Shown here piece after piece: positions 17,066 to 26,173 of a DNA stretch of 64,000 nucleotides; position 1 is the stretch's first letter, and every line of letters begins with the position of its first letter. Source of the DNA: Brachybacterium muris (GTDB lineage: Bacteria > Actinomycetota > Actinomycetes > Actinomycetales > Dermabacteraceae); NCBI RefSeq assembly GCF_016907455.1, contig NZ_JAFBCB010000001.1, forward strand, positions 1,612,001 to 1,676,000. The letters are read 5' to 3'. The notes under the pieces were generated by a model that searched no databases, was not told the DNA's origin, and saw nothing but the letters and a program-made list of their open reading frames with translations. The position numbers and the translations under genes are program-made.

Positions 17066-19836
17066 ACCGCCTGCGCCACCCCCGCACCCTGATCGTCGTC
17101 CTCCTGCTGCCACTGCTGGTGGCCGCGGTGGGCATGTGGGCGCTCAGCGGTCGCGTCGACCGCATCGACGAGGTGCCCGCCGCCGTGGTGAACCTCGACG
17201 AGGGCACCACCATGGAGGTCGACGGCGAGGAGCAGATGGTGCCCTTCGGCCGGCTGCTGGCCGGTGCACTCACCCAGCCCGGCACCGTCGAGGGTCAGGA
17301 AGCACCGGAGATGACCGGTTTCGACTGGCGCCTCACCGACGCCGAGGACGCCCGCCAGGGCCTGCGCGACGGCACCTATGCCGCGGTGGTCACCATCCCC
17401 GCCGACTTCTCCGACAAGGTGGGCACCCTGGGCACCCCCGACGCGGTCCAGGCGCAGCTCCAGGTCACCACCAACGATGCCAGTGGGCAGCTGAACGCAC
17501 TGGTGGGCACCGCGGTCGCGCAGGCCTCGGCCTTTACCATGGGCGGGGAGATGGCCCGTCAGTACCTCGACGGGATCTACCTCGGGTTCAACGACCTGCA
17601 GTCCAGCTTCGACGAGGCCGCCGACGGTGCCCGCGAACTGGCCGACGGCACCTCCGAGCTCGACGACGGTCTGGGGCAGACCGCCGACGGCACCGAGGAA
17701 CTCGCTGATGGCGCCGATGAGGCCGCTGGGGGCACCCGCGAACTGGCCGACGGCGCATGGGGCCTTGCCGATGGCACCCGCGCGGCGGCCGATGGCAACC
17801 GCCAGCTGGCGGACGGACTGGGCGGCCTGGCCGACGGCACCGACGGGGTCGCCGGCGGCAGCCGCGACCTGGCCACGGGCCTGGACGAGCTGGCGGGCGG
17901 CGTCGAGGGCGCGGCCTCCGGCACCGACGAGCTCGCCACCGGCCTCGATGAGCTGGCCGATGGCACCGAGGAACTGGCCGACGGCGCCACCGCACTGGAG
18001 ACCGGTCTGACCGGTACCGACACCGAGCCGGGTCTGCTGGACGGTGCGGACGCGCTGCGCAGCGGCGTCGAGGGCGACGGCACCCCGGAGAACCCGGGCC
18101 TGGTGGCCGGCGCCGACCAGCTCGCCACGGGCCTGGAGGGCTACGCCGACGGTGTGCAGAGCGCCTACGACGGTCTAAGCGTCGGACTGAACGGTGACGG
18201 AACCGAGCAGAACCCTGGCCTGGTCGCGGGCAGCCGCGGCGTGGCCGACGGCGCCACGCAGGTGGCGGACGGTACCGCGGAACTGCGCGATGGGATCGCC
18301 GGGGACGAGGCCGCCGGTGTCCCGAGCATGCTGGACCTGGCACGGGCGCTCGAGGCCCAGACATGCGCTGTCGCTGACGCGGATCCTGCTGACCTAGGTG
18401 CCCGGGCCCTGTGCACCCAGGCCGAGGGCAACCTCGCCTACGTCCAGGGCGTGGACGAGGGTCTGAACGGCACCGAGGGCAATCCCGGTCTCGTCACCGG
18501 CACCCGCGGAGTCGCCGATGGTGCGTCGGGCATCGCCGACGGCACCGCTGCCCTCGCGGGCGGCGTCGACACCGCCTTCAACGGCGACGGCACCGCCGAG
18601 AACCCGGGCCTGATCGCTCCGGCGCAGGCCCTGGCCACCGGTGCCCGGACCAGCGCCGATTCCGCCCCTGTGCTGGTGGACGGCGTGGGTCAGCTGGCCG
18701 ACGGGCTGCACGCCTACGCCGATGGCGTGGGCGAGTTCTCCGACGGCGCCTCCGAGCTCGCCACCGGCGCCCGGGACGCCGCTGATGGCGCCGGTGAGCT
18801 CTCCGGTGGTCTCGCCCAGCTGTCGGACGGCACCCGTGCCAGCGCCGACGGCGCCGATGACCTGGCCGACGGAGCCGGACAGCTCGCTGACGGTGCCCGC
18901 TCCAGCGCCGACGGCGCCGGTGAACTGGCCGATGGCGCAGGACAGCTGGCCGACGGCACCCGTGAGCTCGCCGAGGGCAGTGACGAGCTGGCCGGTGGCA
19001 TCGGTGAGCTGGCCTCCGGGACGGAGGAGCTGGCTGACGGCACCCGTCAGCTGGCCGATGGCAGCACGGAGCTGGCCGACGGCACCGACGAGCTGGCCAC
19101 CGGTCTGCGCGAGGGCGCAGACTCGGTCCCCACCTACTCCGAGTCGGAGCGGGAGCGGATGGCCGAGATGGGTGCTGAGCCGATCACCTCCGTCGCCGAG
19201 CGTCAGAACGAGGCCGCCGGTGCCTCCACTGCGACCTTCCCCTTCGTGGCTGCCCTGGCACTGTGGATGGGCGCGTTCGCGACGTTCCTGCTGCTGCCGG
19301 CGCTGTCCGGGCGTCTGTTGGACCGGGCCCTGCCGATGTGGCAGGTGGCGCTGCGCTCCCTGGCCCCGGCCGTGGGCATCGCCGTGGTGCAGGCCGTGGC
19401 TGTGCTCGCGGTGATCACCGCCATGGGTGTGTCCCCCGTGTCGCCGCTCGGTGTGGGGGTGGTGGCGCTGGCGGGCGCGATCATGTTCGCGGTGCTGCAC
19501 CAGGCGCTGATGGCCCTGTGCGGCGATCGCATCGGCCGGATCGTGTCGGTCCTGCTGCTGGTGCTGCAGGCCGTGGCGCTGGTGGGCATCGTGCCGGTGC
19601 AGACCGCTCCCCCGCTGCTGCAGTCGGTCAGCGACCTGATGCCTCTGACGGTCGTCTCCCAGGGGCTGGTGCACGCGGCCCTCGGTGGCCAGGTCACCTC
19701 GCTGGGCAGTGTGCTGGGCTCGATCCTGGCGTGGGCTCTGATCGGCGTGGTAGTGACCCTCGTGGCCACTCGCAACGCCCGTAGCTCGCGCCGCACCGAG
19801 CACGGCGCGGTGGGCATGGTGCCGGCCGCGGCCTGA
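17062..19836 (+). CDS. YhgE/Pip-domain giant membrane protein with ADG heptad repeats
   Basis: 924 residues. One N-terminal membrane helix (TLIVVLLLPLLVAAVGMWAL, residues 10-29) is followed by the YhgE/Pip N-terminal domain (VPAAVVNLDEG, AAVVTIPADFS). Residues about 188-700 are dominated by a seven-residue pattern, ELADGTx, predicted to form a long extracellular rod. Five C-terminal helices follow from about residue 725. YhgE/Pip proteins resemble ABC-2 permeases and include phage-infection proteins and type VII secretion partners. The start overlaps the MMPL stop, so the two products probably work together. Cargo is unknown. Confidence 0.82.
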   Translation: MNRLRHPRTLIVVLLLPLLVAAVGMWALSGRVDRIDEVPAAVVNLDEGTTMEVDGEEQMVPFGRLLAGALTQPGTVEGQEAPEMTGFDWRLTDAEDARQGLRDGTYAAVVTIPADFSDKVGTLGTPDAVQAQLQVTTNDASGQLNALVGTAVAQASAFTMGGEMARQYLDGIYLGFNDLQSSFDEAADGARELADGTSELDDGLGQTADGTEELADGADEAAGGTRELADGAWGLADGTRAAADGNRQLADGLGGLADGTDGVAGGSRDLATGLDELAGGVEGAASGTDELATGLDELADGTEELADGATALETGLTGTDTEPGLLDGADALRSGVEGDGTPENPGLVAGADQLATGLEGYADGVQSAYDGLSVGLNGDGTEQNPGLVAGSRGVADGATQVADGTAELRDGIAGDEAAGVPSMLDLARALEAQTCAVADADPADLGARALCTQAEGNLAYVQGVDEGLNGTEGNPGLVTGTRGVADGASGIADGTAALAGGVDTAFNGDGTAENPGLIAPAQALATGARTSADSAPVLVDGVGQLADGLHAYADGVGEFSDGASELATGARDAADGAGELSGGLAQLSDGTRASADGADDLADGAGQLADGARSSADGAGELADGAGQLADGTRELAEGSDELAGGIGELASGTEELADGTRQLADGSTELADGTDELATGLREGADSVPTYSESERERMAEMGAEPITSVAERQNEAAGASTATFPFVAALALWMGAFATFLLLPALSGRLLDRALPMWQVALRSLAPAVGIAVVQAVAVLAVITAMGVSPVSPLGVGVVALAGAIMFAVLHQALMALCGDRIGRIVSVLLLVLQAVALVGIVPVQTAPPLLQSVSDLMPLTVVSQGLVHAALGGQVTSLGSVLGSILAWALIGVVVTLVATRNARSSRRTEHGAVGMVPAAA
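17620..19120 (+). repeat. Intragenic repeat tract encoding (x)LADGTx heptads
   Basis: The DNA repeats a 21-bp unit around GCCGACGGCACC, with synonymous variation, many times inside the YhgE gene. There are interruptions near 18010-18110, 18180-18300, 18340-18480 and 18560-18640 coding for non-heptad segments that share GDGTxxNPGL. Such tracts can change length by slippage or recombination. Confidence 0.8.
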
Positions 19837-19839
19837 CCC

Positions 19840-22800
19840 TCACCGGAAGTCCCGGGAGGTGCCCGCGGCTGTCAGTTCGAGATGCTCGACGCCGTCGGCC
19901 ACCAGGTTCACCGCCCCGGTGCGGTTCTCCACGATGCCCCGCAGCACCACGGCGCGGGAGGTGCGCAGCAGCGCCCGGTGACGGGACCAGAACCCGGCCG
20001 AGCACACCACGTTGAGCATCCCGGTCTCGTCCTCGAGGCTGAGGAAGGTGATGCCGCTGGCCGTCTGCGGCCGCTGCCGGTGGGTGATCACCCCGCCCAC
20101 CCGCACCCGGGTGGAGTCCTCCACGTCCCGGCACTCACCGATCGCCAGCACCCCCTCGGCACCCATATGCTCCCGCACCAGCACCATCGGGTGGTCATCG
20201 AGGGTGATGCCGGTAGCCCAGGCGTCGGCCGAGGCGAGCTCACCGTCGCTCATCCCCGGCAGCATCGGCGCCCGTGCCCCCACCGCCAGGCCCGGCAGGG
20301 TGTGCGGGGACTCCTGGGCGGCGGCCCCGGCCGCCCACAGCGCCTGCCTGCGTGAGGAGGCCAGCGCGTCCAGGGCTCCGGCGGTGGCCAGTGCCTCCAG
20401 CTGTCGGGCCGTCAGCCCCACCCGCCGGGCCAGGTCCGGTACCGAGGTGAAGGGGCCGTGCGCCTCCCTCTCGGCGACGATCTGCTCGGCGGTATCGGTG
20501 CTGATGGAGCGCACCTGGTCCAGGCCCAGGCGGATCGCGGGCCCGCCACGGGCCTGCTCCCCCTGCACCTGCGGGCCGGGGTCGTGATCGGGCACCTGGT
20601 AGGGGCGGTGCTCCTCGTCGCACTCCAGGTCGGTGCGGGCCGCGCTGCGCAGCGCGTCGGGCCCGCGGGTGAGCACGCCGTGCCGGCGGGCGTCGGCCAC
20701 CAGGGACTGCGGGGAGTAGAAGCCCATCGGCTGGGAGCGCAGCAGGGCGGCGGTGAACGCGGCCGGGTAGTGGCACTTGAGGTAGGAGCTGGCGTACACC
20801 AGGTAGGCGAAGGAGTAGGCGTGGGACTCGGGGAAGCCGTAGTTGGCGAAGGCCAGCAGTTTGCGGTGCACCGCCTCGGCGTCCTCCCCGCTGATGCCGT
20901 GCCGGGCCATCCCCGCGAACAGTGCGTCGGACAGCTCCAGCATCTTCTGGGTGGAGCGCTTGGAGCCCATCGCGCGGCGCAGCTGGTCGGCCTGGGCGGG
21001 GGTGAAGTCGGCGACGTCCACCACCATCTGCATCAGCTGCTCCTGGAACAGCGGCACCCCCAGGGTGCGGCCCAGGGACTTCTCCAGCAGCGGGTGGATG
21101 AAGGTGACCGGCTCCTCCTTGTTGCGGCGGCGGATGTAAGGGTGCACGGAGCCGCCCTGGATGGGGCCGGGCCGGATCAGCGCCACCTCCACCACCAGGT
21201 CGTAGAACTCGCGGGGCTTCAGCCGCGGCAGGGTGGAGATCTGGGCGCGGGACTCCACCTGGAACACGCCCACGCTGTCACCGGTGCACAGCATGTCGTA
21301 CACCGCCGGGTCCTCCTGCGGCAGGGTGCGCAGTTCGTAGGACTGCCCGTGGTGGTGGGCCACCAGGCGCAGGCAGTGGTCCAGCGCGGTGAGCATCCCC
21401 AGGCCCAGCAGGTCGAACTTCACCAGGCCCGCGTCGGCGCAGTCGTCCTTGTCCCACTGCAGCACGCTGCGGTCGGCCATCGCCGCCCACTGCACCGGGC
21501 ACACCTCGATCACCGGCCGATCGCACAGCACCATGCCCCCGGAGTGGATGCCCAGGTGCCGTGGGGCATCCCGCAGCTGCTGGGCCAGGGCCATCACGTC
21601 CGCGGGGATCTGCGCCTCGGCCAGGGAGGAGAAGGAGCGCTCGATGCGCTTGGAGAAGGCGTCCTGCGCACCGGGGTCGTAGCCGAGCGCCCGGGCGGCG
21701 TCGCGCACCGCGAGCTTCGCCCGGTAGGTGATGACGTTGGCGACCTGGGCGGCGTTCTCCCTGCCGTAGCGCCGGTACACGTACTGGATCACTTCCTCGC
21801 GACGGTCGGCGGCGATGTCGATGTCGATGTCGGGCGGCCCGTCCCGCTCCGGTGCCAGGAACCGTTCGAACAGCAGATGATGGCCGACGGGTTCGACGGC
21901 GGTGATGCCCAGCGCGTAGCAGACCGCGGAGTTCGCGGCCGACCCGCGGCCCTGGCACAGGATCCGCTCACGCCGGCAGAAGGCCACGATGTCGTGCACG
22001 ATCAGGAAGTAGCCGGGAAAATGCAGGTCGGTGATCACCTTCAGCTCGTGGTCGATCTGCGCCCATGCCCCGGGCACCCGTTCGGCACCGTCGGGCCCTG
22101 GCCGGGGCCCGTATCGGGCGCGCCCCTCGATCTCCACCAGCTCCACCAGCCAGCTGGCCTCGTCGTGCCCGGCCGGCACCGGCGACGGCGGCAGGTCCGG
22201 GGCCAGCAGCCGCAGGTCCAGGGCGCACTCCCGCCCCAGCCGGGCCGCGTCGCTGATGGCCTGCGGGTAGCGGGGAAGCAGGTGCGCCAGTTCCTCGCCG
22301 CTGCGCAGGTGCGCCAGACGGTCCGGGAGGTACGGGTCGGCCTGGGCCAGCGGCACCCCGGCGCGCAGGGCGGCGTGGGTGTCGGCCAGGTGCTTGCCGG
22401 AGGGATCGGCGTAATGGGCGTTGGTGGAGGCCACCAGTGGCAGGGTGATCCGGTCCAGGCCGTGGTTCTCGCGTACCAGGCGGGCCCCCTGGGCAAGGGC
22501 GTCGTGCAGCTCATCGGCGGCTCCTCCCCCGCCGGCCACCAGTTCGACGGCCACGTTGCCGGGGCCGAACAGGTCGATCAGCCGGGCGATCGCCTCGGCC
22601 GCGGCGTGGGCGGCGCCATCCAGGTCACCGGCCTCGAGGTGCGCGGCGGCAGCGCGGGTGACCGATCCCTTGCGGCAGCCGGTGAGGATCTGCCAGTGCC
22701 CCTGGTGGGCGATGCGGGACAGCTCGGACAGGCGGTAGCGCGGCACGCCCTTCTCGCCGCTGTCGAGGTGGGCGCGGGCGATCGCGGAGGACAGCTCCCG

Positions 22801-23280
22801 GTACCCGATCTCATCGCGCACCAGCACCAGCAGGTGCTCGCCGTCCGGGTCGGGCACCCCGGTGCGGGGCGCGGAGCGCACGGGGACGGTCCCGGCGTGC
22901 TCGGCGCCCGGTTCCAGGCCCAGGGTGAGCTCGGCGCCGAACACGGTGGAAAGGCCCTGTTCGCGGGCGGCGCGGGCGAAGCGCACCGCCCCGGGCAGCC
23001 CGTCGTGGTCCACCAGTGCCAGGGCGGTCAGGCCCAGCTGCGCGGCCTGTTCCACCATCTCCTCGGGGCTGGAGGCGCCGTCCAGGAAGCTGAAGTGGGA
23101 GTGGGCGTGCAGCTCGGCGTAGTCCACCCGGTGGGCGGAGCGGGGCTGATCGGGCTGGGCGGGCCTGCGGTGGCCGGTGTGCTCGACCGTGATCGGCGGG
23201 GAGACCAGCTCCGCGGGACGGTCCGAGAGGATCGCCTCGAGGTCCTTCCACGCGGGCGGCCCCAGGAACCAGCCGGCCAT
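19840..23280 (-). CDS. dnaE2: Error-prone DNA polymerase III alpha subunit DnaE2
   Basis: 1146 residues. The N-terminal PHP domain (YAELHAHSHFSFLDGASSPE, then ALALVDHDGL) is followed by the PolC-type palm with PPDIDIDIAADRR near residue 480, holding the catalytic aspartates. The helix-hairpin-helix and C-terminal OB fold (VGGVITHRQRPQTASGITF, about 1065) are present. The length fits DnaE2 rather than replicative DnaE1. With imuA' and imuB just upstream it makes up the actinobacterial mutasome for translesion synthesis. Its ATG has AGGAG about nine bases upstream and lies 104 bp after the imuB stop. Confidence 0.93.
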   Translation of the reverse strand: MAGWFLGPPAWKDLEAILSDRPAELVSPPITVEHTGHRRPAQPDQPRSAHRVDYAELHAHSHFSFLDGASSPEEMVEQAAQLGLTALALVDHDGLPGAVRFARAAREQGLSTVFGAELTLGLEPGAEHAGTVPVRSAPRTGVPDPDGEHLLVLVRDEIGYRELSSAIARAHLDSGEKGVPRYRLSELSRIAHQGHWQILTGCRKGSVTRAAAAHLEAGDLDGAAHAAAEAIARLIDLFGPGNVAVELVAGGGGAADELHDALAQGARLVRENHGLDRITLPLVASTNAHYADPSGKHLADTHAALRAGVPLAQADPYLPDRLAHLRSGEELAHLLPRYPQAISDAARLGRECALDLRLLAPDLPPSPVPAGHDEASWLVELVEIEGRARYGPRPGPDGAERVPGAWAQIDHELKVITDLHFPGYFLIVHDIVAFCRRERILCQGRGSAANSAVCYALGITAVEPVGHHLLFERFLAPERDGPPDIDIDIAADRREEVIQYVYRRYGRENAAQVANVITYRAKLAVRDAARALGYDPGAQDAFSKRIERSFSSLAEAQIPADVMALAQQLRDAPRHLGIHSGGMVLCDRPVIEVCPVQWAAMADRSVLQWDKDDCADAGLVKFDLLGLGMLTALDHCLRLVAHHHGQSYELRTLPQEDPAVYDMLCTGDSVGVFQVESRAQISTLPRLKPREFYDLVVEVALIRPGPIQGGSVHPYIRRRNKEEPVTFIHPLLEKSLGRTLGVPLFQEQLMQMVVDVADFTPAQADQLRRAMGSKRSTQKMLELSDALFAGMARHGISGEDAEAVHRKLLAFANYGFPESHAYSFAYLVYASSYLKCHYPAAFTAALLRSQPMGFYSPQSLVADARRHGVLTRGPDALRSAARTDLECDEEHRPYQVPDHDPGPQVQGEQARGGPAIRLGLDQVRSISTDTAEQIVAEREAHGPFTSVPDLARRVGLTARQLEALATAGALDALASSRRQALWAAGAAAQESPHTLPGLAVGARAPMLPGMSDGELASADAWATGITLDDHPMVLVREHMGAEGVLAIGECRDVEDSTRVRVGGVITHRQRPQTASGITFLSLEDETGMLNVVCSAGFWSRHRALLRTSRAVVLRGIVENRTGAVNLVADGVEHLELTAAGTSRDFR

Positions 23281-23384
23281 CAGACGGTGCTCCTGCGGTG
23301 CTGCCCGGTCACGACGGTGTCACTGCCATGGGGGCTCTCCCAGTACTCAAGATGTCGGCTGTTCTGCTCCTCCTGTGGGTCACC

Positions 23385-25112
23385 TCAGTCATACATCCCC
23401 TCCAGGAACCACTCGCCGGTGCGGGACAGGGCCAGCACCGCTGTCTCTTCGTCACCGGCTCCCGCGAGCACCAGCTGCAGACGCGCCGCGCGATTGCCGC
23501 CGGGTGTCCACCAGCGCTCGTCGATCACGGTGGGGGCACCGTGGGCCAGCACCGTCAGCGCGGTGCCCGCACGCAGCCCTGCCCTTTGCAGGGCGGGGGC
23601 GCCGGGTGCGGCCACCAGCAGACGGGCCGGCGGGGCGCTGAGCAGACCGCGGGCGGTGACCACCACCGGGCTGCCGTGCGCGTCCTGGAGCAGCACCGGT
23701 GGCGGGGTACGGAACACGGTGGCCGGCACCGGTCGCGGCAGGGACCCCGGCCAGGGGCCGTGGCGCGGTGCAGGCTTCTCGGCGCGCCAGGGCACCAGCT
23801 GCACCTCCTCAGCCAGCAGGCGCCCGCCCACCAGCACCGGCACCTGCACGGCGTCCTCCCCCGCGAGGCCCTGCGCACGGGCGAAGGCGCGGGCTGCCCG
23901 CTGGGCCGCCTCCCCGGCACTGCCCCACAGGGCGGGGGCGTTCTGCCCGGCGGGCGCCAGCTGCAGGGGGTGCAGACCGATCCGCACGATCGCCCCGGTG
24001 GCGGGCCCACCCAAGCGGGCACGGGTGATCCAGCCGTCGCACTGCCAGCGGATGCGGTCCACCACGTCGGCCACGGTGAGCGCGCCGTCGTGCCGCCAGG
24101 TGCGCTCCATCTCCTCGCCGCCCTCGGTGCGGGCCACGATCCGCAGCCGCGTGCACACCAGGCCCCGCTCCACCAGCATCGTGTGCAACTGCTCGGCCAG
24201 GGGGCGGGCCACGAAGGCGGCCTGGTCGGTGCGCACCAGGGGTGGGTCCAGGGCGGCCTCGGCCAGGATCGGCTGGGTGGGGTGGTGCGCCGCGGGCGGG
24301 GCGGGCTCCTGGCCGGTGGCCAGCAGGTGCAGGGTGGCCACGTCCGGGCCGAAGCGGTCGGCCACCGAGGCGGCGGGCAGTGCGGCCAGGTCCCCCAGGG
24401 TGGCGATGCCCAGACGCTGCAGGAGGTCCACCGTCTCGGGCAGGTCCAGGCGGCGCTCGGCCCGGGTGGCGGCCGGTTGGCCGCGGTGTCCCCAGCCGGG
24501 GCCGACGGGGGCGTCGCGCAGGGCTGCGATGGGGTGCGGGGCCAGGTAGTCGCCGGAGCGGCCGGGTCGCACGATCCTGCCGGCGCGGGCAGCGAGCAGG
24601 GCTGCGAAGGGGCCGTCGGCGATGCCCACGGAGCAGTCCCAGCCGGTGAGGTCGGCGACGGCGTCGATGATGTGCTCGGCGAGCGTGGACTCATCGCCGT
24701 GATGGCGGGCAGGGCCGCGGGCCGACATCAGCAGGGTGCCGGGCCGCAGCACGTCCACCCCGGCGGCGACGGTGTCCACCGCGGCGGCCACCAGCTCGAA
24801 CAGAGCTGATTCGCTCTCCCTGTCGCCCTCCAGCACCAGGGCGTCGGGGCAGGCGGCGCGGGCTGCACGGCGACGCATCCCCGGCAGCGCCCCGGCCTGC
24901 CGGGCGGCGGACCCGGCATGGGTGACCCGGTGCTGATCCAGCAGTATCACTGGGGTGAGTGCGAGATCGACCGGTTCGGAGTCGGTGCGGCGCTGGTGGC
25001 GGTCCAGGGCGGCCACCAGCGGCCAGTCCGGGACGATCACGGCGGCGGTGCGGGTGGCGGGGCTGCCGGTGGGGGTGCCCGTGTCAGGCACGGTGGTGGA
25101 GGTTCCCATCAT
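23385..25112 (-). CDS. imuB: ImuB, inactive Y-family polymerase homologue of the mutasome
   Basis: 575 residues. It has Y-family layout (palm start AAVIVPDWPLVAALDRHQ; helix-hairpin-helix LLQRLGIATLGDLAALPAAS near residue 240) but lacks the catalytic acidic residues of active Y polymerases, as ImuB proteins do. In mycobacteria ImuB is the hub binding the beta clamp, ImuA' and DnaE2. The expected clamp motif (QLxLWG) seems to be replaced here by QNAPALWG near residue 390. The start overlaps the imuA' stop by ATGA. Confidence 0.87.
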   Translation of the reverse strand: MMGTSTTVPDTGTPTGSPATRTAAVIVPDWPLVAALDRHQRRTDSEPVDLALTPVILLDQHRVTHAGSAARQAGALPGMRRRAARAACPDALVLEGDRESESALFELVAAAVDTVAAGVDVLRPGTLLMSARGPARHHGDESTLAEHIIDAVADLTGWDCSVGIADGPFAALLAARAGRIVRPGRSGDYLAPHPIAALRDAPVGPGWGHRGQPAATRAERRLDLPETVDLLQRLGIATLGDLAALPAASVADRFGPDVATLHLLATGQEPAPPAAHHPTQPILAEAALDPPLVRTDQAAFVARPLAEQLHTMLVERGLVCTRLRIVARTEGGEEMERTWRHDGALTVADVVDRIRWQCDGWITRARLGGPATGAIVRIGLHPLQLAPAGQNAPALWGSAGEAAQRAARAFARAQGLAGEDAVQVPVLVGGRLLAEEVQLVPWRAEKPAPRHGPWPGSLPRPVPATVFRTPPPVLLQDAHGSPVVVTARGLLSAPPARLLVAAPGAPALQRAGLRAGTALTVLAHGAPTVIDERWWTPGGNRAARLQLVLAGAGDEETAVLALSRTGEWFLEGMYD

Positions 25113-25966
25113 CCGGCCCTCCGTACGGGATGCAGGGCAGGCCGACCGCCGCTGGCTCCGCTGGCGGCGACCCCGCGCCCGGCCCCTGCCGGGACCAGCG
25201 GCGCCTCACTGATCGCCCCGCCCACCTGCGGCAGCAGCACCTCGACATCCCGGTGCCCGGCGATGCCCCGCCCGCTCGAGGTGACATGCAGACGGCGCCG
25301 GCGCAGCCGCCCCGACCCTGCCTGCAGCCCGGTCCAGCCGCGGCTGGTGGTGTGCAGGGTGATGTCGGCGGTGCCGGGCGGACGGGCGGCCAGCACCAGG
25401 GTGTCGGCGGCACGAGCCCGGCCCAGCAGGCTGCGCCACAGCGCCGGGGCGAGGTCGAGGTCGGGCCCGAGCACCAGGACTCCCACCCCATCGGCCAGGG
25501 TGGAGAGCACCTGGGGACGCTGCTCCCCGCCGGCGGGCGCGAGGGCGAGACGGCAGGGATCCAGCCCGGCGTCCAGAGCGGAGCGCAGCCCGAGATCGTC
25601 CATCCCAGCGACCGCGCACCAGGAGTCCTCCCCCGCGGCGGCGACCGCGAGGGACAGCAGCAGGGAGGTGGTGGCCGCCCCCTGCACCGCGACGGAGCTG
25701 CCGGCCCGCACCCCTGCCCGGGGGAACAGATCGGCCAGGGGGTCCGGGACGGGCAGGCGCGTGCCGGTGACGTCGTCGACGAGCCCAGGAGAGGCGTCAT
25801 GCCGGGTGGATGCCGGCTCGGACGGCGCCCCCTGGACAGGCCGCAGCGCGGTGCGGTCGATCCGCCCACCCCAGCGGGCAGCGCTGCGCTCCGCCGCAGA
25901 GAGCACGGCGCGTGCCTGCGCCAGGCGCTCCTCCTGCACAGGGTTCTCGCGGGTCACCGCTGTCAT
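25109..25966 (-). CDS. imuA': ImuA' (RecA-like mutasome accessory protein)
   Basis: 285 residues, the first gene of the imuA'-imuB-dnaE2 cassette. The N terminus is charged and helical; the middle resembles a RecA core (GVRAGSSVAVQGAATTSLLL, near residue 90, where Walker A is degenerate; VLVLGPDLDLAP near 165). Assignment rests mainly on position before imuB, the ATGA overlap and two SOS boxes upstream. It is thought to help DnaE2 translesion synthesis through ImuB. Confidence 0.8.
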   Translation of the reverse strand: MTAVTRENPVQEERLAQARAVLSAAERSAARWGGRIDRTALRPVQGAPSEPASTRHDASPGLVDDVTGTRLPVPDPLADLFPRAGVRAGSSVAVQGAATTSLLLSLAVAAAGEDSWCAVAGMDDLGLRSALDAGLDPCRLALAPAGGEQRPQVLSTLADGVGVLVLGPDLDLAPALWRSLLGRARAADTLVLAARPPGTADITLHTTSRGWTGLQAGSGRLRRRRLHVTSSGRGIAGHRDVEVLLPQVGGAISEAPLVPAGAGRGVAASGASGGRPALHPVRRAG

Positions 25967-26015
25967 GGATCCACCTCCGCTCTGCTGCCCAGGGCACTTC
26001 GTATCGCCGCATTAC

Positions 26016-26031
26016 TCGAACAGGCGTTCGA
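26016..26031. promoter_or_regulatory. LexA/SOS box 1 (perfect)
   Basis: TCGAAC-AGGC-GTTCGA matches the actinobacterial LexA consensus TCGAAC-N4-GTTCGA in all twelve defined positions. It lies 50 bp upstream of the imuA' ATG. Confidence 0.9.
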
Positions 26032-26078
26032 ACTCTACGCCGACATTCGGAGAGCCTCAAGGACAGCAGGTCATCGCT

Positions 26079-26094
26079 TCGAACAGTTGTACGA
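26079..26094. promoter_or_regulatory. LexA/SOS box 2 (one mismatch)
   Basis: TCGAAC-AGTT-GTACGA differs from consensus at one position. It is 63 bp from box 1, between the HNH gene stop and imuA', consistent with double-site repression. Confidence 0.7.
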
Positions 26095-26173
26095 AGCATG
26101 GTGGAGGGGTGTGACAGACGAGGATCCGCGGGCGCAGATCCTTGATCGATCTCGTCGTAACCCCTGCGATCTG

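Noticed and set aside
14096-17113. A 1005-residue open frame on the reverse strand opposite the MMPL gene
   Set aside because: Its translation is Gly/His/Gln-rich without any domain and it exactly shadows a well-supported gene; high-GC codon bias keeps antisense frames open.
17620-19120. Tandem DNA repeats as a non-coding satellite
   Set aside because: The 21-bp periodicity is fully explained by in-frame heptads in the YhgE protein.
20458-24549. A 1363-residue forward frame opposite dnaE2 and imuB
   Set aside because: No recognisable motif; it is the antisense shadow of two genes with clear catalytic or family signatures.
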